A stretch of 15,094 nucleotides of DNA from Clostridiales bacterium (GCA_012522255.1 JAAYKT010000487.1:1-15094); one strand, 5' to 3'. Numbered from the stretch's first letter, positions 1-6,900 are shown. The notes: generated from the letters alone by a model not told the origin. Numbers and translations: made by a program.

Positions 1-140
1 CTACAGCTTCCATTTTATTAGTGGATTTCGTTAGGCTTTATTAAGTGTACACTTTTTTAAGCTTATGTTAAATTTATTTTTCAATTGTTTTTATTTTTTG
101 TCTTGACATATTACCAGGTGTCTTTAGATTCTTCACTGAT

Positions 141-1358
141 TTACATCTGATTGTAATATTTCTTAAACTTGAGGTGTTGACTTAAACTGTTCTTAAATAA
201 AAACATAAGCCTTTTTATATTATTGTCGCCTTTTAAAAACAGCGGATTGACATATTTGCCTTCCCCGGCCAATTGCTTTATTCTTGCCACATGATTTTTG
301 TCTTTTACATATTTATAGCCGATACTTATAGGAACAACAGTCCAGAGATTTTCTGCTTTGGCAATGGTAAAGCCTGTATCTCTGCCATATACATAGTCCT
401 CTACAACATATCTAACAAGATTATACCCTGCACCGGTGACAAAAAAATTACTGCGCCCCTGCCTTAAGTTCACTTCTAAGACCTTAAACTTATCGTCCCT
501 GTAATCATATTTAACATCAAAGGTTGCATAACCCTCATAGCCAATATTTTCTAAGAAGTTTTTTAGTATTATTGAAAGGCCTTTATTATACTCATTCATC
601 TGCATAGCACTGTTACCAATACCATGGGGGGTGCGCTCTTCCATCATGACTTGTGCCAGTGCCATAAGTTTCACTTTTTTATCTTTTCCGGAAAAAGTTA
701 TCATTATTCTAAGATTTGTATCTTCACCCGGTACAAATTCCTGAATTATCAGACTGTCATCATAGCCCGCCAAGTAAATTTCATTCAATACTTTTTGCAA
801 GCTTTTCTGATCATACAATTTATATACCTTTTTCTGGCTGTCAAAAGGATTTTCCCAATAGCTGATGCTGTTTGAGGGCTTAATAATGATTGGGAATTCA
901 AAAGGCGGTACGAATTCAATCCCCATGCTTTTATCATGTATGATGGTTTTGGGATAATCCAAACCGTGCTTTTCGCACATTTCATAGAAACTGCTTTTTT
1001 TAATCAAATCATGCATTAAAGGTTCGTCAATATAAGGGGCGATAACATTATCTTTAAAATTATTTTTGTTTTTTATGATAAGTTCCGCATAGCTGTCTCC
1101 GCATGCCAATAAAATAATCTTTTTGTTTTGAAATTTATCTGAAAAAGAGTCAATTATTCGTAAAAAGTCATCTTGATTGTCCATATTTTCATCTGTAAAA
1201 AAATCAATAATCTTACTGTTATTGCTGGGACCGCTTCTGTACTTGCCGAGCACTATTGATTTGATTTTGTATTCTTCATAAAAAGCCCTTGCAACGCTAT
1301 ATGTATTGATGTCATTTCCAAGTATTACGGGTAGGAATTCCCTTTCCTCTATCTTCAT
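141..1358 (-). CDS. ATP-grasp carboxylate-amine ligase, D-aspartate ligase type
   Basis: The 405-residue protein has ATP-grasp architecture. An N-terminal pre-ATP domain opens with the nucleotide-fold-like VILGNDINTYSVAR (residues 11-24). The ATP-binding lysine follows at K160 in PIIIKPSNS, then QEFVPGEDTN (206-215), a metal-site aspartate in YATFDVKY (D281) and the LEVNLRQGRSNFF block (294-306) with E295 and N297. Such enzymes activate a carboxylate with ATP and couple it to an amine. In the AslA/D-aspartate ligase branch a D-amino acid is added to the peptidoglycan stem peptide. The FemAB-type gene lies 18 bases upstream on the same strand, which supports a cell-wall role. The ATG follows GAGGATGAT at good spacing. 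The exact amino acid used cannot be read from sequence. Downstream (positions 1-140) there is only a 12-bp palindrome at 43-54 and no clear terminator for this operon. Confidence 0.8.
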   Translation of the reverse strand: MKIEEREFLPVILGNDINTYSVARAFYEEYKIKSIVLGKYRSGPSNNSKIIDFFTDENMDNQDDFLRIIDSFSDKFQNKKIILLACGDSYAELIIKNKNNFKDNVIAPYIDEPLMHDLIKKSSFYEMCEKHGLDYPKTIIHDKSMGIEFVPPFEFPIIIKPSNSISYWENPFDSQKKVYKLYDQKSLQKVLNEIYLAGYDDSLIIQEFVPGEDTNLRIMITFSGKDKKVKLMALAQVMMEERTPHGIGNSAMQMNEYNKGLSIILKNFLENIGYEGYATFDVKYDYRDDKFKVLEVNLRQGRSNFFVTGAGYNLVRYVVEDYVYGRDTGFTIAKAENLWTVVPISIGYKYVKDKNHVARIKQLAGEGKYVNPLFLKGDNNIKRLMFLFKNSLSQHLKFKKYYNQM

Positions 1359-1376
1359 AATATCATCCTCATCAGT

Positions 1377-2465
1377 TTATTCTTCGGCTGTTAATCCTTC
1401 ATTATCAGGTTCTTTTTTAAAACTGTTTTTAAAGGTTCTGTATCTTCTGCGCATTTCTCTAAACACTATTATTCCATTTTCTGCACAAAAATAAACAAAG
1501 GGGTTAAAAACATAATCAAGCATACCTACAAACTCGGTAAACTTGCCTTTGAAACCGACTTTAAATTTATATAAACCTACCATAGGATTGCTGTCATCGA
1601 TATTTCCCGGGACACCTCTGAAATCGTAAATGTCACATTTGGATTCTATTGCCCATTTTATCATATTCCATTGCAATTGATAATTAGGCATGAGGTTTCT
1701 GTAGGAATTGCTGCTGGCGCCGTACAAGTACCAGCACTTATTTCCATATAAAATTGCTATGGTTCCCGCTATGGCTTCACCATTATAGTAGGCTAAAAAT
1801 AGCCTTACATGTTCAGGCCCCAAGGAATCATAAACAGATTCATAATATTCTTTTGTTCTGATAAGGAATTTATCTCTTATTCCTGTTTCAACCATCAGGT
1901 CATGGAACACCTCTATATCTTTTCTTTCACCGACTTTGCATATCACACCTTTTCTTTCACTGAGCCTGATATTATATCTCGTCTTATGATGAAATGCTTT
2001 CATTATCTCATCCTCGGTCTTATCTTTTATATCAAGCCTGAAAACGAAACGAGGTTGAATTCCTTCATAATTGCGCAAACCCCTGTTTACCTTAAACCCC
2101 AAACCTTCTACAATGTTTTCAAATTCCGCATCTTCTATTTCAATATCCGGATCCATTTTCAAAGCGTAAGACCTATACTTTTTTGACAGCTCTCGGGCCT
2201 TTCCCAAAAGTTCTTTTAAAGTCTTTTTATCATGGGAATCACAGACAGGGCCCCTTGGGCTGTACATCATGGTGCTATTAAAAAAGGGAATTTTTCTGAT
2301 TAAAAGACTCATGGAACCTTTAATTTCACCGTTGTCATCTTCTACAGTGATTATTTCATTTTGCCATTCTGATTTAATATTTGCCCACTCTCGGGATTGC
2401 ATAAAATGCCCCTTTGGATGGTTTTGTAAAAATTTTTCATATTTTTTAATGGAACTTGTATCCAA
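1377..2465 (-). CDS. FemAB-family peptidoglycan aminoacyltransferase
   Basis: The protein resembles FemABX/MurM non-ribosomal peptidyltransferases, cytoplasmic GNAT-fold enzymes that add amino acids from aminoacyl-tRNA to the lipid II side chain. Visible family hallmarks are an N-terminal HFMQSREWANIKSEW segment, the PRGPV motif, FVFRLDI followed by MKAFHHKTRYNIRLSERKG, and a C-terminal half with AIAGTIAILYGNKCWYLYGAS and YDFRGVPG. I place the start at a TTG (2463-2465), because AGGGGGA (2472-2478) sits six bases before it. An ATG 33 bases further upstream lacks such a site. The product is then 362 residues, a normal family length. It is the promoter-proximal gene of a two-gene operon with the ATP-grasp ligase, so the two probably build or extend the interpeptide bridge together. 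The amino acid added is unknown. Confidence 0.85.
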   Translation of the reverse strand: MDTSSIKKYEKFLQNHPKGHFMQSREWANIKSEWQNEIITVEDDNGEIKGSMSLLIRKIPFFNSTMMYSPRGPVCDSHDKKTLKELLGKARELSKKYRSYALKMDPDIEIEDAEFENIVEGLGFKVNRGLRNYEGIQPRFVFRLDIKDKTEDEIMKAFHHKTRYNIRLSERKGVICKVGERKDIEVFHDLMVETGIRDKFLIRTKEYYESVYDSLGPEHVRLFLAYYNGEAIAGTIAILYGNKCWYLYGASSNSYRNLMPNYQLQWNMIKWAIESKCDIYDFRGVPGNIDDSNPMVGLYKFKVGFKGKFTEFVGMLDYVFNPFVYFCAENGIIVFREMRRRYRTFKNSFKKEPDNEGLTAEE

Positions 2466-2525
2466 AATAATTCCCCCTATGTATGTGCTTAACTTCATTG
2501 GACAGGTTATTGTCCTGTTATAACT

Positions 2526-2553
2526 ATTATGACAGAGTGCTAAAATTTTTCAA
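2526..2553 (-). promoter_or_regulatory. Sigma-A promoter for the cell-wall operon
   Basis: Read on the minus strand, TTGAAA (2548-2553) and CATAAT (2526-2531) are separated by 16 bases. The -10 lies 60 bases before the TTG start of the FemAB-type gene. Both hexamers are one mismatch from consensus. No experimental start is known. Confidence 0.55.
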
Positions 2554-2568
2554 GAAAATACTTATAAC

Positions 2569-2610
2569 GGGGACAGATTCCGGTGCCCGGAATCCTGTGT
2601 TCCTGACCCC
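2569..2610. repeat. GGGGACAG-type palindromic repeat (REP-like)
   Basis: The core ATTCCGG-tgc-CCGGAAT (2577-2593) is a perfect 7-bp stem with a 3-base loop. The stem extends outward as ACAG (2573-2576) against CTGT (2595-2598) with one bulged C. After an internal loop, GGGG (2569-2572) faces CCCC (2607-2610). The GGGGACAG...TGACCCC framing recalls short palindromes often found near REP-associated tyrosine transposases in bacteria. No transposase is in this window, so that link is only a resemblance. It lies between the divergent femAB-type and cobO promoters and could also affect either transcript. Confidence 0.5.
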
Positions 2611-2630
2611 TACTATTCAAAAATCCATTA

Positions 2631-2639
2631 TGCTATAAT
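2631..2639 (+). promoter_or_regulatory. Extended -10 promoter for cobO
   Basis: TGCTATAAT is a consensus -10 hexamer (2634-2639) preceded by the TGn extension, about 58 bases before the GTG start of cobO. The matching -35 position (2611-2616, TACTAT) is poor, as is common for extended -10 promoters. Confidence 0.5.
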
Positions 2640-2697
2640 TATTTAAAGTAGTTTATACTGTTTTTAGATAAATATGTAAAAACGGAGGGAAGATAAA

Positions 2698-3213
2698 GTG
2701 AATATTGGTAAAATACATATATATACCGGTAATGGAAAGGGCAAGACCACTGCGGCTTTGGGTTTGTCCCTGAGAGCCGTATGTGCGGGGAAAAAGGTGT
2801 TTTTCGGTCAATTTATAAAAGGTATGGATTATAGTGAGCTAAAAGCGGGAGAATATTTACCGGGGTTTGAAATAAGACAGTTCGGCAGAGATTGTTTCAT
2901 ATATAGTGACCCCACCCCGGAAGACGTAAGCGCTGCCAAGGAAGGCCTTGATATATGCAAAAAGATATTGAATGAAGGCAATTATGATTTGGTTGTCTTA
3001 GATGAGTTAAATATTGCCCTTTATTATAAGCTTTTTGAACTTGAAGACGTTATTGAAATGCTAAAAAATAAAGCGCCAAGCACCGAAATTGTTATAACAG
3101 GAAGATATGCGCCGGATAAGCTAATAGAAATGGCTGACTTGGTTACTGAAATGAAGGAAATCAAGCATTATTATCAGGCAGGATTAGAGGCAAGAAAAGG
3201 AATTGAATTTTAA
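2698..3213 (+). CDS. cobO: Cob(I)yrinic acid a,c-diamide adenosyltransferase
   Basis: This 171-residue enzyme of the CobO/BtuR (CobA-type) family moves the 5'-deoxyadenosyl group of ATP onto cob(I)alamin or its precursor, making adenosylcobalamin in the cytoplasm. The P-loop is GNGKGKTT (11-18), followed by the family's LGLSLRA and QFIKG stretches. Walker-B-like VVLDELNIAL (D102, E103), TGRYAP (134-139) and the C-terminal KHYYQAGLEARKGIEF complete the pattern. The length is normal. The start is GTG, seven bases after GGAGGGA (2684-2690). No other cobalamin genes are near, which suggests salvage or repair of imported corrinoids rather than a local biosynthetic operon. Alternatively the rest of the pathway lies elsewhere in the genome. 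Confidence 0.92.
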   Translation: MNIGKIHIYTGNGKGKTTAALGLSLRAVCAGKKVFFGQFIKGMDYSELKAGEYLPGFEIRQFGRDCFIYSDPTPEDVSAAKEGLDICKKILNEGNYDLVVLDELNIALYYKLFELEDVIEMLKNKAPSTEIVITGRYAPDKLIEMADLVTEMKEIKHYYQAGLEARKGIEF

Positions 3214-3217
3214 AATG

Positions 3218-3239
3218 CAACTTTTTGTTTAAAAAGTTG
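3218..3239 (+). other. AT-rich hairpin after cobO
   Basis: CAACTTTTT (3218-3226) and AAAAAGTTG (3231-3239) form a perfect 9-bp stem with a 4-base loop, starting five bases after the cobO stop. There is no T-run behind it and the stem is mostly A-T pairs. It is at best a leaky terminator or a 3'-end stabiliser between cobO and the exonuclease gene. Confidence 0.35.
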
Positions 3240-3285
3240 TCAATAAATATGGGCAAATTGAAACATTTGAAAGGAGGCTAAGGTT

Positions 3286-4038
3286 TTGAAACTGATTTCA
3301 TGGAATGTAAATGGCCTTAGGGCTTGTGTAAAAAAAGGCTTTTTGGATTACTTTAATGAGATAGATGCGGATATTTTTTGCACCCAGGAAATAAAATTAC
3401 AAGAGGGGCAAATAGAACTGGAGCTCGAAGGATACCATCAATATTGGAATTATGCCGAGAAAAAAGGCTATTCGGGGACTGCAGTTTTTACCAAGAAAGA
3501 GCCACTGAATGAAAATTACGGAATCAATATCCCTGAACATGATCAGGAAGGCAGAGTTATTACCTTGGAATTTGATGATTTTAATTTGGTGAATGTATAT
3601 ACACCGAATTCTCAGCCGGAGCTTGCCAGGCTTAGCTATAGAATGGAATGGGAGGATGCTTTTCGGGAATATTTGATGAAACTTGCGGTAGAAAAACCTG
3701 TGATTTTATGCGGGGATCTAAATGTTGCCCATAAGGAAATAGATTTAAAAAACCCGGCAACCAACAGGAGGAATGCAGGTTTTACCGATGAGGAAAGGGA
3801 GAAGATGACCATCCTTTTGCAATCAGGCTTTATTGATACATATAGGCATTTTTACCCGGATAAAGAAAATGCTTATTCCTGGTGGTCTTATATGAGAAAG
3901 GCAAGGGAAAAGAACGTGGGATGGAGGATTGACTATTTTATTGTATCAGATCATATGAAGGATTTTATAAAGGAAGCGGAAATACACCCTGAAGTGATGG
4001 GCAGCGACCATTGCCCAGTAATGTTGGAACTTAAGTAA
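3286..4038 (+). CDS. exoA: Exodeoxyribonuclease III (AP endonuclease)
   Basis: This 250-residue member of the ExoIII/APE1 endonuclease-exonuclease-phosphatase family cuts DNA at abasic sites and trims 3' ends during base-excision repair. The catalytic residues are visible in order: N7 in SWNVNG, E35 in TQEIKL (metal), Y105 in VNVYTPNSQ, D144 and N146 in LCGDLNVAH, D216 in WRIDYF, and the D241-H242 pair in SDHCPV. The conserved AGFTDEERE block is also present. The start is TTG, with AAGGAGG (3271-3277) eight bases ahead, and the protein begins exactly at the usual family N-terminus (MKLISWNVNG). The small membrane-protein gene follows 10 bases later, so the two are probably co-transcribed. Confidence 0.95.
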   Translation: MKLISWNVNGLRACVKKGFLDYFNEIDADIFCTQEIKLQEGQIELELEGYHQYWNYAEKKGYSGTAVFTKKEPLNENYGINIPEHDQEGRVITLEFDDFNLVNVYTPNSQPELARLSYRMEWEDAFREYLMKLAVEKPVILCGDLNVAHKEIDLKNPATNRRNAGFTDEEREKMTILLQSGFIDTYRHFYPDKENAYSWWSYMRKAREKNVGWRIDYFIVSDHMKDFIKEAEIHPEVMGSDHCPVMLELK

Positions 4039-4048
4039 AGGAGACATA

Positions 4049-4309
4049 ATGAAAAGTTTTTTTAAATTCGGGTTATTGAAACCAAAGACAATTGTAAAGG
4101 GTATATTTTTTATTACACTTTTACAGATACTTATGTATGTTTACTTTGTGAATGTTACATTGAGCCTAAACAGCAATTGGGTTCAGACCGTGGCTTTTAA
4201 AATACATTTTATTTACTTCAGATATCTGCAGCCTATCGTGGCTATAGTATGGCTTAAATTTATATGTGAATTTTTGTATAGGGTAATGGCAAGGACTGAC
4301 GAGGAATAA
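4049..4309 (+). CDS. Small two-helix membrane protein, unknown function
   Basis: This 86-residue protein has two hydrophobic segments, roughly residues 18-39 and 58-75, separated by a short polar loop. Charged residues sit at the ends (MKSFFKFGLLKPK at the start, RVMARTDEE at the end). The ATG is preceded by AAGGAG overlapping the stop codon of the exonuclease gene, so the two genes are translationally close. The two-helix layout and the final CEFLYRVMAR stretch loosely resemble DUF4282-type membrane proteins, but I am not sure of that assignment. No function can be given. The good ribosome binding site and tight spacing make it likely to be a real gene. Confidence 0.7.
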   Translation: MKSFFKFGLLKPKTIVKGIFFITLLQILMYVYFVNVTLSLNSNWVQTVAFKIHFIYFRYLQPIVAIVWLKFICEFLYRVMARTDEE

Positions 4310-4388
4310 AATATTAGTGATGCGTAACAATTACCCGATTTCACTTACCGATATATTTTGTATGGCAAAACCTGCCGGCCTCGATGAG

Positions 4389-4567
4389 TGCTCAAAAAAA
4401 TATATCACGCAGAAAAAAAGTTCCGGGCCTAAGAATAGGTAAATTCGTTCACTGTAATTTTAAAACTCGCTAACCCGCTCACACAGTTAAAATTACAGGC
4501 GTTCACTTCATTAACCTATTCTAAGATCCTCCACAAAAATTCTGCTTAGATATATTTTTTAGATGCA
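4389..4567 (+). repeat. Dispersed inverted-repeat element, copy 1
   Basis: This 179-bp element is matched by a same-orientation copy at 14910-15089, with about eight substitutions and one single-base length difference (about 95 % identity). It folds on itself in nested steps. The ends are TGCTC-AAAAAATATATC against GATATATTTTTT-AGATGCA. Next come GCAGAA against TTCTGC, then AGAATAGG (4432-4439) against CCTATTCT (4515-4522). The perfect 12-bp core is CTGTAATTTTAA (4452-4463) against TTAAAATTACAG (4487-4498), with a 23-base loop containing CTCGCTAACCCGCTC. The high identity despite lack of coding capacity suggests recent spread, or selection on the fold. Confidence 0.8.
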
Positions 4568-4627
4568 TTATAGCATCATAACAGTAGCACGTTAATCGAT
4601 CTTATATTGTAAAGGCAGCATTGTGTA

Positions 4628-4761
4628 GGAACCGTTGAATTTCTTAGCGAAACGCAGGAAAAGCGAAATCTGAGCACCGGTGGAAGAACCCACACCAAAT
4701 TATTTAGTTGTAACGAATAAATTTTGATTTCGCCCGGAGTGAGTTTAGAAATTCAGGTTCC
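4628..4761. other. Second stem-loop system inside the 451-bp block
   Basis: GGAACC (4628-4633) pairs with GGTTCC (4756-4761). TGAATTTCTTA (4636-4646) pairs with TTAGAAATTCA (4745-4755) at 10 of 11 positions. Inside, GCGAAATC (4663-4670) pairs perfectly with GATTTCGC (4726-4733). The interior also holds the palindrome CACCGGTG and a TTATT/AATAA pair. The folding is too extensive for chance but matches no riboswitch or ncRNA family that I recognise. Confidence 0.5.
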
Positions 4762-4847
4762 GGAACTCTTGCGGCCATACAATATATATCGGTAATGCGA
4801 TTCTAATAAGTGAAATAATATATTACAATTATATGGGAGATGATTTT

Positions 4848-5618
4848 ATGTGGACCAGAGGGGAAATAAAGTCCTATGCAAGAGATTTTTTAAGAAAACA
4901 CTATCTGAAAGCTTTTTTGGTTTGCCTCATCGCCTTGGTCTTGGGTGGGGGCATTACCAATAATGGTGGGTGGCAAAATACTATTCATAATGACGAATCA
5001 TTCTTCCATAAAAATGATATATCAGTTAGTATAGGTAATCCTATTACTAATTTTGGACTCAAAAAGATGGGGTTTCCATATAAGTTTAAAATAGCAAGAG
5101 GGTTCATCCCCATAGGCTTTTCCTTTTCTTTGCTTTTTACAATATTTGTGGGCAGCGTGATAGAGGTAGGTAAGGTCAGATATTTTCTTAAAGCATTTGC
5201 GGATGACGAAGCGAATGTAGGCATGCTTTTTTCTACTTTCAATAATGAAGAATATTTAGGTATTGTAAAAACTCAGTTTTTTAGAGGCTTGTATATTTTT
5301 TTGTGTACACTCTTATTCATAATACCGGGAATAATAAAATCCTATGAATACAGGATGGTTCCCTACATCATATCCAAGGATCCCAATATGCCTTATGACG
5401 AGGCCAGAAAAGAAAGCAGATATATGACCGACGGGCATAAGTGGAATATGTTTGTATTGGATCTATCTTTTATAGGATGGAACATCCTGGGAGCTTTGTT
5501 TTTAGGGATAGGAGGTATTTTTGTAATACCCTATGAAGAGGCCTCCTTTGCAAGGTTGTATAATGTTTTATCCGGCCACGATAACGAAGAAATAGAACCG
5601 GAGTATAAAATTAATTAG
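4848..5618 (+). CDS. DUF975-type integral membrane protein
   Basis: The protein starts MWTRGEIKSYARDFLRKHYLK, the amphipathic opening typical of DUF975 proteins (a TR-E-K-A pattern before the first helix). Hydrophobic segments lie at about residues 20-35, 85-110, 145-170 and 205-230. DUF975 proteins are multi-helix membrane proteins of unknown function common in Firmicutes. I start at the second of two in-frame ATGs (4848), because GGGAGATG lies at proper spacing before it; the upstream ATG at 4833 overlaps that site and has none of its own. This gives 256 residues. A glycine-rich stretch (LGGGITNNGGW) follows the first helix. The gene seems to be transcribed alone, with palindromic elements in the spacers on both sides. 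A weak CACT-cga-AGTG hairpin with a T-rich tail follows at 5632-5660. Confidence 0.75.
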   Translation: MWTRGEIKSYARDFLRKHYLKAFLVCLIALVLGGGITNNGGWQNTIHNDESFFHKNDISVSIGNPITNFGLKKMGFPYKFKIARGFIPIGFSFSLLFTIFVGSVIEVGKVRYFLKAFADDEANVGMLFSTFNNEEYLGIVKTQFFRGLYIFLCTLLFIIPGIIKSYEYRMVPYIISKDPNMPYDEARKESRYMTDGHKWNMFVLDLSFIGWNILGALFLGIGGIFVIPYEEASFARLYNVLSGHDNEEIEPEYKIN

Positions 5619-5660
5619 CGGCCTACTTATTCACTCGAAGTGGTGTTTCTATTTTCTTTT

Positions 5661-5906
5661 AATACTGTTTTTTAAAGCCGATGTTTGCTGAGTTACAAGA
5701 TTAAGGGTATCTATAACTTGCTCCGGGTTGCATCAAAACTCGCACATGGTAAATAATTGACATAAACATATCACCTATAATTATGTATTTCTTAGTTTAT
5801 TTGCTTTTATTAAATGCTCAAACAGTTGATGCAACTTATCCTCCGCTGTGTTAACATACCCTAAATCTTTACACAACGCAACCTACGGCAAATAAAAAAC
5901 AGTATT
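5661..5906. repeat. 246-bp long imperfect inverted repeat upstream of purC
   Basis: The arms begin AATACTGTTTTTTA (5661-5674) and end TAAAAAACAGTATT. Pairing continues inward with short gaps: AAGCCG-type against CGGCAAAT, then GGGTAT (5705-5710) against ATACCC, then the perfect 10-bp pair GTTGCATCAA (5727-5736) with TTGATGCAAC (5826-5835). The 89-base centre is AT-rich. It shares no obvious sequence with the element at 4389-4567. It carries no reading frame and could be a decayed MITE or a structured leader. The remaining spacer (5907-6016) holds only a small TTACC-aaaa-GGTAA hairpin at 5949-5962 and no convincing promoter. Confidence 0.6.
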
Positions 5907-6016
5907 TATAAAGTCCGAAATATCAGCTTATTCTATCTAAGGCATCAATTACCAAAAGGTAACAGAGCCAATCCTCACAAACAAATAAGGTTAAGAAACA
6001 GAAAGGAATGATGTTT

Positions 6017-6700
6017 ATGGAAATGGTCTACAAAGGAAAGACAAAAGATGTATATGCCCTAAAGGATGGGAATTACCTGCTCAAATTCAAAGATGATGTG
6101 ACAGGTGAAAACGGAGTATTCGATCCCGGGGCCAATACAGTGGGACTGACTATGGAAGGTGCGGGAAGGGCTGCACTGAGCCTCACTGTAATGTTTTTTA
6201 AAAAATTGAGGGAAAAGGGTATCCCCACTCATTATATAGATTCGGATATTGCAAAAAATACCATGACCGTTATGCCGGCGGAGGCATTCGGGAAAGGCTT
6301 GGAAGTAATATGCAGATATAGGGCTGTTGGGAGTTTTATAAGACGTTATGGTATGTACGCAAAAGATGGAATGCCCCTAAACGCTTATGTGGAAATCACA
6401 TTGAAGGATGATGAACGCCAGGACCCTCTTATCACTGAAGACGGGTTACTCATGCTTAACATATTGACAAAAGAAGAATACGAAGTATTAGTGAAATTGA
6501 CCAAGGAGATTGCAGAAATAATAAAAGAAGAACTTGCAAAGAAGGATTTAGAGCTTTATGATATTAAATTTGAATTCGGCAGAGTTGGGGCAGATAAACA
6601 TATTGCTCTTATAGATGAGATATCCGGCGGAAACATGCGTGCATACAGGGCAGGTAAGCGTGTAGAACCCTTGGAACTGGAAAGTATAATGTTAAAATGA
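6017..6700 (+). CDS. purC: SAICAR synthetase (phosphoribosylaminoimidazole-succinocarboxamide synthase)
   Basis: PurC joins aspartate to CAIR with ATP, giving SAICAR in de novo purine synthesis. The N-terminus KGKTKDVYALKDGNYLLKF is the family's ATP-binding start. GVFDPGANTVGLTMEG, LEVICRYRAVGSFIRRYG, the DDERQDPLITED block and the C-terminal LIDEISGGNMRAY are recognisable. The last replaces the classical LIDE-(S/T)-PD-type signature, as I recall for PurC of many clostridia. Three in-frame ATGs occur. I choose 6017 because AAAGGA (6002-6007) lies nine bases before it and the family normally starts there; earlier ATGs at 6008 and 6011 are too close to that site. The product is 227 residues. 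No other pur gene is adjacent and a terminator follows, so it is a single-gene unit here. Confidence 0.92.
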   Translation: MEMVYKGKTKDVYALKDGNYLLKFKDDVTGENGVFDPGANTVGLTMEGAGRAALSLTVMFFKKLREKGIPTHYIDSDIAKNTMTVMPAEAFGKGLEVICRYRAVGSFIRRYGMYAKDGMPLNAYVEITLKDDERQDPLITEDGLLMLNILTKEEYEVLVKLTKEIAEIIKEELAKKDLELYDIKFEFGRVGADKHIALIDEISGGNMRAYRAGKRVEPLELESIMLK

Positions 6701-6777
6701 AACTAACATAGGGTTACAATTCATATACAATAATCTGCTATTATTAATTAAATATAATGCCAACAGAAACTAATTTG

Positions 6778-6807
6778 GGACAGAGGAAAAGCTTTGTCCA
6801 TTTTTTT
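6778..6807 (+). terminator. Rho-independent terminator of purC
   Basis: GGACAGAG (6778-6785) pairs with CTTTGTCC (6792-6799), with one G-T pair and a 6-base loop. It is followed by A and seven T residues (6801-6807). It lies 77 bases after the purC stop. Confidence 0.8.
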
Positions 6808-6871
6808 ATTTCATTTCTTTTTAAAATATGTTAATATGTGTACAATAAACATTTTTCATTTATGACAACAT

Positions 6872-6900
6872 TTGTATTCACAACTACTGCAAGTTACGAT
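6872..6900 (+). promoter_or_regulatory. Candidate promoter for the two-component operon
   Basis: TTGTAT (6872-6877) and TACGAT (6895-6900) are 17 bases apart and match four of six consensus positions each. They end 37 bases before the sensor kinase ATG. An imperfect dyad, ACTTATG-a-CATAAAGT, lies just downstream and might bind a regulator. Confidence 0.35.

Larger units (their letters stand above)
4345..4795. mobile_element. 451-bp palindromic block with 22-bp terminal inverted repeats
   Basis: The left end (4345-4366, beginning TTACCGATATAT and ending TTGTATGGC) and the right end (4774-4795) are inverted repeats matching at 21 of 22 positions. Between them there is no open reading frame of useful length. 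The interior holds a complete smaller inverted-repeat element (4389-4567) and a second, unrelated stem-loop system (4628-4761). The simplest reading is a non-autonomous MITE-like element of about 272 bp that received a second MITE-like element. A large structured RNA is an alternative. It fills the spacer between the small membrane protein and the DUF975-type gene. No target-site duplication was confirmed. Confidence 0.6.

Noticed and set aside
43..54. Palindrome AAGTGTACACTT as terminator of the minus-strand operon
   Set aside because: A T-run follows it on the plus strand, not the minus strand. With no loop it is a weak hairpin, and it lies about 90 bases past the stop codon.
106..132. TTGACA followed by TTTAGAT near the left edge, as a plus-strand promoter
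   Set aside because: Spacing is about 15 bases and it would read antisense into the minus-strand ligase gene with no plus-strand gene to drive.
1809..2186. 125-residue plus-strand open frame within the FemAB-type gene
   Set aside because: It lies entirely opposite a well-supported coding region, and its composition and lack of a ribosome binding site mark it as a shadow frame.
4310..4847. Riboswitch or T-box leader in the 538-base spacer
   Set aside because: No T-box sequence, Stem I pattern or known riboswitch core was found. The repeat structure explains the region better.
5757..5781. TTGACA (5757-5762) and TATAAT (5776-5781) as a purC promoter
   Set aside because: The hexamers match consensus but are only 13 bases apart, too short for a sigma-A promoter. 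They lie in the centre of an AT-rich inverted repeat.
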